A DNA stretch of 28,802 nucleotides from Conidiobolus incongruus B7586 (taxonomy: Eukaryota; Entomophthoromycota; Entomophthoromycetes; Entomophthorales; Conidiobolaceae): positions 1 to 28,802 of the forward strand of contig JNEM01006180.1 in NCBI GenBank assembly GCA_000697335.1, written 5' to 3'. The notes beneath the pieces were generated by a model. That model was not told where the DNA came from. It worked only from the letters and a program-made list of their open reading frames with translations, and made no database searches. Below are positions 10,347 through 21,600 of the stretch, piece by piece (the first letter of the stretch is position 1; each line of letters starts with the position of its first letter). A program made the position numbers and the translations under genes.

Positions 10347-13300
10347 ATGCCTGAGGTAAAGTATTCAAAATCTGGTCGATTCATTGATATAATTCAGCAA
10401 AATGTTGGAGTTGAAGGTTTAGATTATCCAGCAATTATAATCAATCCTAATGGAGATTATTTGGAAGTATCGTTTAATCAATATTTCAACATTGCATGTC
10501 ACGCTTCAAATTATTTTTACACTATGATGAAAGATCTCGACTTTGCCACCGCCTGCAATATCGGTTTATTATCCTACTCCGATTCTCACTATCTCTGGAA
10601 CCTACTGGGAATAATGTCTGCAAATTTATGCCCATTATTATTATCTCCAAGGAATTCTATTGAAGCGATAGTTCACTTATTAAAAGAATCCAGTTGTGTT
10701 GCTCTTGTCTACGAAGATTGTTTCAAAGATTATATAGAGCCAATTCGCCAAGAACTGCCAGATATGGTATTCATTCCAAAATTGATTTGTAAATTTCCAG
10801 AAATGTTAGAAGAGACGGAAATGAAGCTATTAAGAAAGTTAGAGTCTCAAGAAGCAGAGCTAGATAAACCTGGATGGATTCTTCATTCATCGGGATCTAG
10901 CTCATTTCCCAAATTAGTCCCACAAACAAATCGAGTAATTCACAATATAGGCCATCGTAATAGCCTAAGTGCTGAATATAAAAATGATCGAAATGCATGC
11001 TACTTCCCTTTATTTCATGCTGGCGGAATTTTTTCGATTGTTGTCGCTGGAATATACCTTAGAAAATTGATAATATTACCTCAAGATTTAAAGCCTGGGC
11101 ATTTTCACTCCTCAACTATGATTATGAATATGATACGCGAATTGAAGCCCCAAGCTATCGATTTATTACCAATATATATCAAGGAAATTGTTGATATCTG
11201 CGAGAATCAACCTGAACATGATGGTTGGTCAATTCTCAAAAACTTACAAGTTATTAACTTTGCGGGAACTGAATTATCCTATTATTTGATTGATGCATTA
11301 CGAGGAAAAGGAATTGAAGTTCGAAGCGTTTATGGTTCTACAGAAACTGGAGTTGTTTTGAGCTCAGAAATTAACTTAACTGGTCAGCAAGGGACTCTTC
11401 TTTCTCCCATCGACAACGTAAAATACAAATTGCGAATGCTTAGTGAAAATGTGTGTGAATTGGTAGTGCTCAAGGATGATCCATGTCTTTGTATTCTTAG
11501 TGGTTTGGATGAAGAAGGCAACTATCCGACTAGAGATCTTTTCGAAATAATTAATAAGGATCCCATTAGATTAAAATATCTCTCAAGAATCGATGACTTG
11601 ATTATACATATTAATGGCGAAAAAACCAATCCGATTCCAATGGAAAAGAAAATTAACCAATGTAAATATGTAGAATCTTGTGTTATATTAGGAACAGGTC
11701 AACCCATGAATATTTGTTTGATCCAATTGAATCAAGAATCCGTCCACTCAGCTCAGCTTACCGACGTCATTTCCTCTATCAAATCATATATCAATGAAGC
11801 TAACTTATCTGCTCCATCTCATTCACATATTTATGATGATATGGTATACTATATTCCTATTGGGTCAAATAAGAAGTTGCCCACTACCATGAAAGGAAAT
11901 GTGATTAGATCTCTATGTCCAAAAATCTTTGCTGAAGAAATTAATCACTTGGTTGAGAAAATTGAATCTGGATACCATTCTCGTAACTCAATATCATCCC
12001 CTGCAGAATTGGATTTGAATTCAGTACTTTTAGTTATCAAGGATGCAATCGAAACTTGTGTAAATCAATCAGTAAATCAGCATCAGAGTTTCTTCAATGT
12101 TGGCTTAAATTCTCAATCAGCTGTCAAATTTAGAAATTTGATACAAGCTAAGTTACCTAATATCAAATTGACTATCCCCCATATTTATGACTTTGATACA
12201 ATTTCTAAATTGGCTCAATATCTAACCAGAGGCATCGAGGGAGACAGTCAAGTAGCTAAGACTTTACAAAGTTGTCAATCTGAGCTAGACGACATCATTC
12301 AAAAGCATTCATCATTGGATGTATTTCAAAGCGAAGAAAAGACTAAACAAGATGAACACTATGTTGCAGTTACTGGCGCAAATGGATCTTTAGGATCATT
12401 TATTATCAAACAGCTATCTCTACAGCCAAATACTCATAAAATATTTGCTTTGATTAGAGCTCAATCTGATAAAGAAGCTTTACAAAAGTTGGAGAAAAGT
12501 TTACAGATGCGCTCTATCATACTAAGCTCTGAACAATTGTCAAAAGTGGTACCATTAGCAGTAAGCTTAGAATCGGATAATCTTGGCCTTTGTAAAGAAG
12601 TTTACGCTTTATTACAATCACAACTTTCACATATTTATCACTGTGGATGGACTATGAACTTCCTCAAACCTCTCAAATCTTTTGAAGATTGTATATTAGC
12701 TACTCGCAATCTTATGAAACTAAGCATTGAATCTAAGCATAAAGTGATTTTCAATTTTATATCGTCTATTGGGGCCAGTGCTCCTGTTGTCACTTCATTT
12801 AGTGAGCCTTTGATGGAAAATCCTTTGGAAATCAAATTAGCCAATTTGAACTATTGTAATGGATATAATTTATCAAAACTAGCAACTGAAACTCTTGTCC
12901 AACTCTGGGGTAAGCAGTATAAATGTGATATTCACATCTTCAGAGTTGGTCAACTCTCAGGAGATACCGATAATGGTGCATGGAACATCACTGAACATAT
13001 TCCTATTCTTATTAAAACCATCAAAGATACTAAATTGTGTCCTGATCTTACACAATCATCAATTGACTGGATTCCTGTAGATGTTGCTGCAAAGGGTATA
13101 TGCGAAATAGGTGAGATGGATCAAAATGAGAAGAATCTAATTTCTCATATTGTCAATCCAAACAAATCATCTTGGTATATTGTTATTGATGCATTGAAAA
13201 AATATGGTATGGAATTTGAGTTAGTTTGTGTGGAGGAATTTATATTACATATGAAATCTTACGAATTAACAAATGATGGAGAAATTAAGCCAATTCAATC

Positions 13301-13463
13301 CTTAACTGAGTTTTTCTCTAATTTCTTTTCTAATACTAGTTCACTTACCTTTGACACCATTTTTACTCGATTATCATCTCCTACGATGGAAAATTGCATC
13401 TCTATACATGAAGCGGATGTAGTTAAATATCTTGAATTTTGGAAAAATATAAACTTTCTTTAA
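10347..13463 (+). CDS. NRPS-like adenylate-forming reductase 1 (A-T-R)
   Basis: A 1,038-residue single-module enzyme. It should activate a carboxylic or amino acid with ATP, attach it to its own phosphopantetheine arm and release it by NAD(P)H reduction as an aldehyde or alcohol. The adenylation domain (about 1-540) shows the phosphate loop HSSGSSSFPK at 180-189, YGSTETG at 329-335, a T-R-D at 395-397 where TGD is usual, and the A10 lysine K516. The carrier domain (about 555-630) has the FFNVGLNSQS motif, with S589 the likely phosphopantetheine site. The reductase (about 670-1038) has a Rossmann loop TGANGSLG at 676-683, Ser pair 806-807, and the Y840/K844 pair of extended short-chain reductases. 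No condensation domain is present. It is shorter than typical fungal alpha-aminoadipate reductase (Lys2), so I favour a specialised-metabolism reductase. No intron is visible; ATG has A at -3. Codons 396 to 956 are almost identical to gene 2. Substrate unknown. Confidence 0.94.
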   Translation: MPEVKYSKSGRFIDIIQQNVGVEGLDYPAIIINPNGDYLEVSFNQYFNIACHASNYFYTMMKDLDFATACNIGLLSYSDSHYLWNLLGIMSANLCPLLLSPRNSIEAIVHLLKESSCVALVYEDCFKDYIEPIRQELPDMVFIPKLICKFPEMLEETEMKLLRKLESQEAELDKPGWILHSSGSSSFPKLVPQTNRVIHNIGHRNSLSAEYKNDRNACYFPLFHAGGIFSIVVAGIYLRKLIILPQDLKPGHFHSSTMIMNMIRELKPQAIDLLPIYIKEIVDICENQPEHDGWSILKNLQVINFAGTELSYYLIDALRGKGIEVRSVYGSTETGVVLSSEINLTGQQGTLLSPIDNVKYKLRMLSENVCELVVLKDDPCLCILSGLDEEGNYPTRDLFEIINKDPIRLKYLSRIDDLIIHINGEKTNPIPMEKKINQCKYVESCVILGTGQPMNICLIQLNQESVHSAQLTDVISSIKSYINEANLSAPSHSHIYDDMVYYIPIGSNKKLPTTMKGNVIRSLCPKIFAEEINHLVEKIESGYHSRNSISSPAELDLNSVLLVIKDAIETCVNQSVNQHQSFFNVGLNSQSAVKFRNLIQAKLPNIKLTIPHIYDFDTISKLAQYLTRGIEGDSQVAKTLQSCQSELDDIIQKHSSLDVFQSEEKTKQDEHYVAVTGANGSLGSFIIKQLSLQPNTHKIFALIRAQSDKEALQKLEKSLQMRSIILSSEQLSKVVPLAVSLESDNLGLCKEVYALLQSQLSHIYHCGWTMNFLKPLKSFEDCILATRNLMKLSIESKHKVIFNFISSIGASAPVVTSFSEPLMENPLEIKLANLNYCNGYNLSKLATETLVQLWGKQYKCDIHIFRVGQLSGDTDNGAWNITEHIPILIKTIKDTKLCPDLTQSSIDWIPVDVAAKGICEIGEMDQNEKNLISHIVNPNKSSWYIVIDALKKYGMEFELVCVEEFILHMKSYELTNDGEIKPIQSLTEFFSNFFSNTSSLTFDTIFTRLSSPTMENCISIHEADVVKYLEFWKNINFL
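11533..13213 (+). repeat. Inverted repeat arm 1 (gene conversion tract)
   Basis: This 1,681-base stretch matches 18917-20597 in reverse complement with no length change (paired coordinates always sum to 32130). Translations agree over about 560 codons with one change, G at 13130 against T (Glu to Asp). Seven stretches compared base by base, including silent positions, showed no other difference. On both sides homology continues but is strongly diverged, so the tract is an internally homogenised part of two paralogues and not a simple duplication. The left boundary is between 11532 and 11533, the right between 13213 and 13214. Confidence 0.93.
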
Positions 13464-15182
13464 ATTAAAATAAAATAACTCGAGTTGGAAAATAATGATT
13501 CAAACTATAAATATCATCTTTCTAATACTTTGGGAAATTATCCTCATATTCCATATTATTATAATTAACATAAATATATAGATGAATATATCTATATATT
13601 AATTTTTTTACCATATTTTGTTTACTTTGAATTTTAAATATTTATTATAAAATCAATCTGAAGTCCTGTTTAAAAATTCCTCCAATTATAAACAGTTATT
13701 CAACTATTCAATTTACTGAAGGCTAATATGATTTTACACTTTCATCAAGCATGAAAATTTAACATTAATAAAACTCGTTAATTTTAAAGTATAACACTCA
13801 TTTTTTAAATGATATATCCCAAAGTATTAGACAAATAATCTCACAAATTCCGAATGAATAACTTTTTATAGAAATATTAATATTCTAATAAATAAAGAAC
13901 TATTCATTGTATATACAAATGAATATTTTATAATTTTTACGACGTAAGAGTTTATTTTTAATAATTTAAATAACATTTTCATGTAGCAAATAATTTGAGG
14001 TAAGTCTAAAGGTGGATTTTCCGATATAATGTTATTAATTATATATTGTGTATTCACCATTTGATTTATTAATGCTTAATATTAAAATAATTTCGAAAGT
14101 ATTAAGATTAATAGTTTGATAAAATCCAAAATAATGAAAAGAATAATGTTGAAAATTCAATATTAGAAATTGTAGTGGTTATATAGTAAAAATAGAAAAA
14201 TATTTGGTATTGCCATTATAATATAATATATAATTTTCATTAAAATAAGGAGTAAAAAATTCATTATTGATTTACATTTTTCAATTTCATCAATTAATTT
14301 AATTTTTGGGTTATATTAATTATGAATATACAGTAATAAATATTTAAGCTATTTTAAACTAATATTTATGTAGTTAATAGTAGACTTTGAAATTGGAATT
14401 TCAGAATATATATATATATAAATTGATGAAATTAAATTTTAGTATATTCAATCAATTAAATTGCTTAAATATAATCAAAATCAGGTTAATCTTTCATGAT
14501 TCTCTTTAATCATAATACTAATATACTTTATTTGGTTTTTTGTTATAATTATGGCTTGAATTATATTGCTTTACGAATGTGATTCATAGTGATATATCAG
14601 CAAATATAGATTGGTAAAGTATTGTTATTTTTTGACAATTTAAAATATGACATATCAATTAATTAAATATATTTGTTCTAATTATTCGATCAGTTTCATT
14701 GAAATATAATAAATTTGACATCTAAATATTTAACCAATTTTCAATATTTCAAGCTGATCTATATAAGTAATAATATATATTTATGAATATCCACAAAATA
14801 TAGCCCAAATAGGAGCTATTTTAATATTTAAAGGTATCAAATTTAATTTTCATTATTGAAAATTATATTTTTGTTCAAAAATCATTTTTTTCTAACTTAT
14901 ATACAATATATAATTCACTTCTTATTAAACAATCAATTATAATAATTTTAATTTAAAAATAATTATAATCCTAACAATAATATATTGAATATTGAATATT
15001 GAATAGAGTATTATATGCATTTATTTGATTTTTCAATATTATATATATATAATGATAAATTTACATATCCAATATTTTGATATATTATAAATCTAATAAT
15101 TTATTAAAAATAAAAGACTAAGTTAAATTATTAATAAATTTCAACTGGATTTATAAATAAAGGTTAATTTTAATTTCAATAA
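13464..15182. other. AT-rich spacer after reductase gene 1
   Basis: This is about 1.7 kb of very AT-rich DNA. AATAAA-like strings just after the stop codon at 13461-13463 could serve polyadenylation but are too common here to assign. A 64-codon reverse frame at 13866-14060 has no motif and is likely chance. Nothing else could be supported. Confidence 0.6.
14984..15004. repeat. 7-base tandem repeat, three units
   Basis: ATTGAAT occurs three times in direct succession in AT-rich spacer. It is a simple repeat with no evident function. Confidence 0.7.
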
Positions 15183-16227
15183 TAATATTTTTTTAAAATC
15201 AAACTTTAATTATAGTTATATAATTTATCAAAAATCACTAATATAAAATTAATACTCTCCTTTATTTTGATCATTTTTGCCATACTTTGGCAAACCATTA
15301 AGAGCTAAAGAATATTTCTTTTTTTATAATATATCAATTTTAATATTCTATAAATTAATTAAGTTTGTAAAAATTTTCTTCCTTGCAAATATATTAATTA
15401 TTTGGATAAAGCTATTATAATCATATTTATTATAATTTAGTGTATATATTTAATAAAATAAAATTTTCTATTTTTTTTAAATTTTAAAAATATTAAGTTT
15501 TAATTTTGTAATAGTATTTTTTAATAATATAACTAATTGAAAATTATTTTGTATAAAAAATACAAAGGTTATAATCCATTATTTTATCTTAGATTATTAA
15601 ATCAAAAACTATATATCATTATATATTTTGTAGAAATTTAATAAAGAATATTATTTTGGTTTAATCTAATATTTAATTTGAAATGCAAAATTATAAAATA
15701 AAGCTTAAAGTTTATTAATATAAACTGTTTTATATAAGAGCTTTTGTATTTGGTTATATTTTGACAAATTTTAAATAGTTATAGTAATTTTGTTTATTTA
15801 TTTTTATTACATTATGGGATTTTGTATTGATATATCTATTAACTAATTTAAGTTTGAATTTTGATATATATATGGCATTCTATATATTTAATTTTAAAAT
15901 ATTTTGATATTTCTTTAATATTATATTTAATTTATTAAAAATTAAGAAAGTAAGAATAAAAATTAATTCTTTATGTTATGATAATTATTAAATAGTACTC
16001 TATTTAGTGATAAAATAGTAAATCCAAACATAAATGGCGGCTTTGCTTAAAGAATGATATTTATAATTAATATTATATTGAATATTAATTTTCAATAAAA
16101 TTGATATAATAAAAATTTTCGTGATTTAATATTAATAATTTAAAAGTATTAATTTTGTTAATTTAAATTTAGTGTTTTGTTATAGCAATATATTTGAAAA
16201 ACCAAAAATTCAAAAATTTACCTATTT
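15183..16227 (-). mobile_element. Decayed mariner element, copy B
   Basis: Read on the minus strand, this aligns with the better preserved copy at 16887-18133. The 5' end (near 16201-16229) matches its first 40 or so bases, including the stretch TTTTTCAAA followed by ATATT. The 3' coding end near 15245-15330 reads NGLPKYGKN...NKGEY then stop, which fits the mariner C-terminus (GI..LP..W..vi...GeY). The middle is heavily mutated, and the copy is about 200 bases shorter than its relative, so internal deletions are likely. End positions are uncertain by about 10 bases. It is inactive and old, judged by the many stops and divergence from the other copy. Confidence 0.7.
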
Positions 16228-16886
16228 TTATTTTCAAAAAATATATTTATTAATCAACAATAATTTACAAAAATTAATTAAAAATTTATATAGTTTTAAT
16301 TATATCTTTCAATAAAAAATTTATTTTTTATTTTATAAAGAATGAATTTGCATTAATTATCATTAGTGTTATTTCAAGTTATATTTTTTTAAAGTAGCAA
16401 AATCATTCAAAAATATTATTTGTTTTCTATATATTTGGACTATATTAACATTTTTTGTTATCTAAGCGATATATTTTATTTACATTTAATAAGCATCATA
16501 AGATGTTCTCATTTATTAACAAATATTTAATTTATATTCTATTGTATCAAAAATATAATAAATGAATATTTGAATAATAATAAGATCATATTTATAAATT
16601 ATTTTCTTTAGTATTATTGTTTAAATTGAAAGAGCATATAATTAAATCTATTTAATAGTAATTATATATGAATATTTGAAATATATTTTAAAAAAAATTG
16701 AATAAATATAGTATCTTGCTTGGAATATTTAATTAATTAAATTGATATTTCAGAAATTAATAAAATTTGTCTAAATAATTATATAATTTGTTTTCAATAT
16801 AATCAACTTTGATAATTTTTTGTATTTCAAGATTAATTACCCTTCTAAATCTGAAAGTTAAATTATTACCATAGAATCAAAAAAAA
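16228..16886. other. AT-rich spacer between two mariner relics
   Basis: About 660 bases of very AT-rich DNA lie between the facing 5' ends of the two mariner copies. I see no gene or other element in it. Confidence 0.6.
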
Positions 16887-18133
16887 TGGGAAATTTTTTA
16901 ATTTCTGATTTTTCAAACATATTATTAATTTCAAATAAAAAATATATATAAAACAAATAAGAAAATAAATAGCTTTGAAATATATATATATATATTTATA
17001 ATAATTTTTTTGATTAAAAAATTAATTTTTTAAAATTAATTGTTTAATTTAATTATATTTAAACCAAATAATAACCATCAAAAGTTTTTTATTTTAATAT
17101 TAGTAAAACTTAAACATAAATCCTCTAAAATTATTTAAAATTTACAAGTAGCTTTTAATAATGAAGTATTATCTAAATCAACAATTTATCACTAGGTAAA
17201 TTGCTTTAAAACTAAGAGAAAAACTACCTAAAACCTACCAAAATCTAAAAGATTAATTTCAATTATAACTTTTTTAATTATTAATAAAATGAAAAATTAT
17301 ATTGAAAAGTACTTTTTTATTTTAGTTAAAGAACTATCAAGATATTTTAATATTAGTTATATAAGTATTCTATATATATTAAAGTTTAAATTAAAATTAA
17401 TTAATAAAAATATAAAATAGGTATCTTATAATTTAACTATAGCTTAAAAAAGTTAGAGTAATATTGTTAAACAAAACTTACTAAGGTATAGCTAGAAACC
17501 AAAGCTTTTACAGTGAATTATTACAATTGATGAATTTTAAATTCTTTTGTATAATCATTTATTAAAATATAAATCAAGGTGTTATATTAAGCTAAATCAA
17601 CCCTTTCTACAAATTCCTTTAAATAAACACTCTATTAATAAACAAATGTTAATTATTATAATGAATTATAATAACATATGCTATTTTTATTTAGTTCTTA
17701 AAGGAAAATCAACTAATAGTATATTTTATATTTCTTTTTTAAATAAAACTATTTCTAATTAGTATTCTCAATATAATTTAAGAAGACTTATTATTTTGAA
17801 TGATAATTGTAAAATACATAAATCTAAAGTTATAAAAAACTTTCTAATTAAAAATAACTGGAAAAAAATACCATATCTAGTATATTCTTTAAATTATAAC
17901 CCATGTGATTATAATTATATTAGGCAATTAAAAAACCAACTTACAAGAAAGAAAATTTTTGCAGGAAAATTTAATTGATTTGTGAAACATCAAATTTCAG
18001 TCTTTAATAAAAAGAACTATTTTTTAGGTATTAGATCTTTGTTAAAAGTATGGCAAAAAGTTATTAGAAATAAAAGAAATTATTAATTTTATATTATATA
18101 TTTATTTTTTTCAATTGCAAAAAATTCCCATTA
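16887..18133 (+). mobile_element. Decayed mariner (Tc1/mariner) element, copy A
   Basis: A ~1.25 kb element, the usual size for mariner. The ends carry imperfect inverted repeats: ATGGGAAATTTTTT near 16887-16900 and, reversed, ATGGGAATTTTTTGC near 18117-18131. A TA follows the right end as expected for a target duplication, but the left flank is not clearly TA. The interior holds a broken DD34D transposase, described separately. It is the best preserved of three copies of one family in the window and sits in the spacer between the convergent reductase genes. Confidence 0.82.
17514..18086 (+). pseudogene. Broken mariner transposase, catalytic half
   Basis: This is the catalytic region of a cut-and-paste DNA transposase, in one frame with four internal stops (TGA 17514, TAA 17538, TAG 17760, TGA 17976). 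The aspartates read IITIDE (Asp codon 17529), LNDNCKIHKSK (17802) and NPCDYNYIRQLKNQL (17907). There are 90 residues between the first two and 34 between the last two, i.e. the DD34D arrangement of mariner rather than the DD34E of Tc1. The block between them (LNQPFLQIPL..., YFYLVLKGKSTNSIFY) matches the mariner EPAQ...K and YfelL..g.TInsevY region. The C-terminus reads WQKVIRNKRNY then stop, as in mariner. Two stops (17538, 17976) fall where tryptophan is common in the family. The N-terminal helix-turn-helix half upstream is too decayed to delimit. Confidence 0.85.
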
Positions 18134-18654
18134 TTTAAATTACAAAGTAATAATATTATTTCTATTTTGAGTTATCTTTGTCAATTTATAATTAAATGAT
18201 ATTCTTTATTCTTTTTGTTAGATATATCATTCACTAAATTAAGTATTTAAACCCCAAAAGTGATATAAAGAAGGAGGAGCTATTTTTTTGGATATTTTGC
18301 TCCAATGTCCCAATAGTAAGTTCTAATATATATAGTCCCAGTAAGTTAAAAAGCAGAATTAATAAATAGTTTACTAAATCATATTACAAATACTTTTCTA
18401 AGAATGATCTTTAATTATGAAACTTATTATAAAATACAACAATAATCAATATTTAAAATATATTTAGGTTTATAATATATAATTTAGATATTTCTTTTTA
18501 GCAAATATATTCAAACAATAATATAATAACATAATAAATTAGGTGATCAGAGAAAGTTGTTATAAAGTTTTTGATATGAACCTAGAATTAGAAAATATAA
18601 AAATTTTTCTCAATAATTAATCCTTGATCTGATATTAGTTTAAATAAATTTTAT
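18134..18654. other. AT-rich spacer after reductase gene 2
   Basis: About 520 bases lie between the mariner right end and the stop codon of the minus-strand reductase gene. On the minus strand AATAAA-like strings follow the stop directly (around 18646-18656) and may act in 3' end formation. A short GGAGC/GCTCC pair near 18273-18303 could form a weak hairpin. Nothing else is assignable. Confidence 0.5.
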
Positions 18655-21600
18655 TTATTTTTCAGTTGATAATAAATTAAATTTTTTCCAATAATCTAGA
18701 TACTGAGCTATATCTGATTTCTGTAGAGAATTACAGGTTGCAATGGAAGAAGAGAATGAACAAGTAAAAGTAGTGCTAAAAGTAAGTGGAGAGGAATTAG
18801 TTAAGGTGTTGGAGAAGAAATCAGATAGAGTATCGATTATCCTAACTTCTGTTGCGTTGCTTCCTTGGTTGGAGTTTAGCTCAGATATAAATACTTCAAT
18901 AGGTACTAATTCAAAGTCCATACCATATTTTTTCAATGCATCAATAACAATATACCAAGATGATTTGTTTGGATTGACAATATGAGAAATTAGATTCTTA
19001 TCATTTTGATCCATCTCACCTATTTCGCATATACCCTTTGCAGCAACATCTACAGGAATCCAGTCAATTGATGATTGTGTAAGATCAGGACACAATTTAG
19101 TATCTTTGATGGTTTTAATAAGAATAGGAATATGTTCAGTGATGTTCCATGCACCATTATCGGTATCTCCTGAGAGTTGACCAACTCTGAAGATGTGAAT
19201 ATCACATTTATACTGCTTACCCCAGAGTTGGACAAGAGTTTCAGTTGCTAGTTTTGATAAATTATATCCATTACAATAGTTCAAATTGGCTAATTTGATT
19301 TCCAAAGGATTTTCCATCAAAGGCTCACTAAATGAAGTGACAACAGGAGCACTGGCCCCAATAGACGATATAAAATTGAAAATCACTTTATGCTTAGATT
19401 CAATGCTTAGTTTCATAAGATTGCGAGTAGCTAATATACAATCTTCAAAAGATTTGAGAGGTTTGAGGAAGTTCATAGTCCATCCACAGTGATAAATATG
19501 TGAAAGTTGTGATTGTAATAAAGCGTAAACTTCTTTACAAAGGCCAAGATTATCCGATTCTAAGCTTACTGCTAATGGTACCACTTTTGACAATTGTTCA
19601 GAGCTTAGTATGATAGAGCGCATCTGTAAACTTTTCTCCAACTTTTGTAAAGCTTCTTTATCAGATTGAGCTCTAATCAAAGCAAATATTTTATGAGTAT
19701 TTGGCTGTAGAGATAGCTGTTTGATAATAAATGATCCTAAAGATCCATTTGCGCCAGTAACTGCAACATAGTGTTCATCTTGTTTAGTCTTTTCTTCGCT
19801 TTGAAATACATCCAATGATGAATGCTTTTGAATGATGTCGTCTAGCTCAGATTGACAACTTTGTAAAGTCTTAGCTACTTGACTGTCTCCCTCGATGCCT
19901 CTGGTTAGATATTGAGCCAATTTAGAAATTGTATCAAAGTCATAAATATGGGGGATAGTCAATTTGATATTAGGTAACTTAGCTTGTATCAAATTTCTAA
20001 ATTTGACAGCTGATTGAGAATTTAAGCCAACATTGAAGAAACTCTGATGCTGATTTACTGATTGATTTACACAAGTTTCGATTGCATCCTTGATAACTAA
20101 AAGTACTGAATTCAAATCCAATTCTGCAGGGGATGATATTGAGTTACGAGAATGGTATCCAGATTCAATTTTCTCAACCAAGTGATTAATTTCTTCAGCA
20201 AAGATTTTTGGACATAGAGATCTAATCACATTTCCTTTCATGGTAGTGGGCAACTTCTTATTTGACCCAATAGGAATATAGTATACCATATCATCATAAA
20301 TATGTGAATGAGATGGAGCAGATAAGTTAGCTTCATTGATATATGATTTGATAGAGGAAATGACGTCGGTAAGCTGAGCTGAGTGGACGGATTCTTGATT
20401 CAATTGGATCAAACAAATATTCATGGGTTGACCTGTTCCTAATATAACACAAGATTCTACATATTTACATTGGTTAATTTTCTTTTCCATTGGAATTGGA
20501 TTGGTTTTTTCGCCATTAATATGTATAATCAAGTCATCGATTCTTGAGAGATATTTTAATCTAATGGGATCCTTATTAATTATTTCGAAAAGATCTCCAG
20601 TTGAATAGTCATCTTTATCCAGGCTATTTGAGATACTAAGACAGGGATCATCTTTCATAATTATAAGCTCACACACATTTTCAGATATCATTTTAAGCTT
20701 ATATTTCAGACTCTCTATAGGAATTAGAGCAGGAAGCTTACTATCGGTATCGTCAATTTGACTGATCATAATTGAACCAGTCTCCGTAGATCCATAAACA
20801 TTTACAGGCTCAATACCTTTTTCGATTAATTTGATACTCAAATCTTCGGGTAGTTGAGCTCCCCCATATCTAAGCTGTTTTACATTATTCAATATATCCC
20901 AACCTTCATTCTCAGGCAGATTTTCGCATAAATTTATAATGTCTTTAATATATAATGGCAAAATATCGGAAATACTAGGCTTTAATTCACGGATCATGTC
21001 TATGATCATTCTAGGTGAATATTGATGTCCTGGATTCAAGTCTTGGGGAAGTACAATTAACTTTCTGAGATATATTCCTTGTATTATAATTCCAAAAATT
21101 CCACCACAATGGAAAATAGGGAAAAAACATAAAATTTTAGAATCTAAATTTTCCAAGAAGGAACCAGAACGGTAGCCAAGATTATGAATAATTCGGTTTG
21201 AATATGGAATCAATTTAGGAAATGAAGTTGAGCCAGATGAATGTAAGATTAGTGCGTCATTATCCATCTCAATGTCTGGCGAGTTCAAATTCTTCAGCAA
21301 CTTTACTTCAGCCTCTTCCAAAGATTCTGGGAATTTAGCAATCCATTTGCGAACTAAAACAATGTGAGGGAGTTGATGTTTTATTTCTTCTATATGCTTC
21401 TCGAAAAAATGTTGATAAACTAAAGCAACACACTTTGATTCCTTTAATAAGTGAACAATCGCTTCAGTACTATTTCTTGGAGATAGCAACACTGGACAAA
21501 CGTTTAATTTCATTAAACCAAGCAAATTCCAAAGGGAGTGAGAATCGGAGAAAGATAAAAGTCCAACATTTCGTGTATGAGAGAAGTCAATATCTTTCAA

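Noticed and set aside
12638-12844. Reverse-strand frame inside reductase 1, repeated identically at 19286-19492 inside reductase 2
   Set aside because: Its conservation is fully explained by the near-identical inverted arms; it is a shadow of the coding frame. The same holds for 12895-13080 and 19050-19235.
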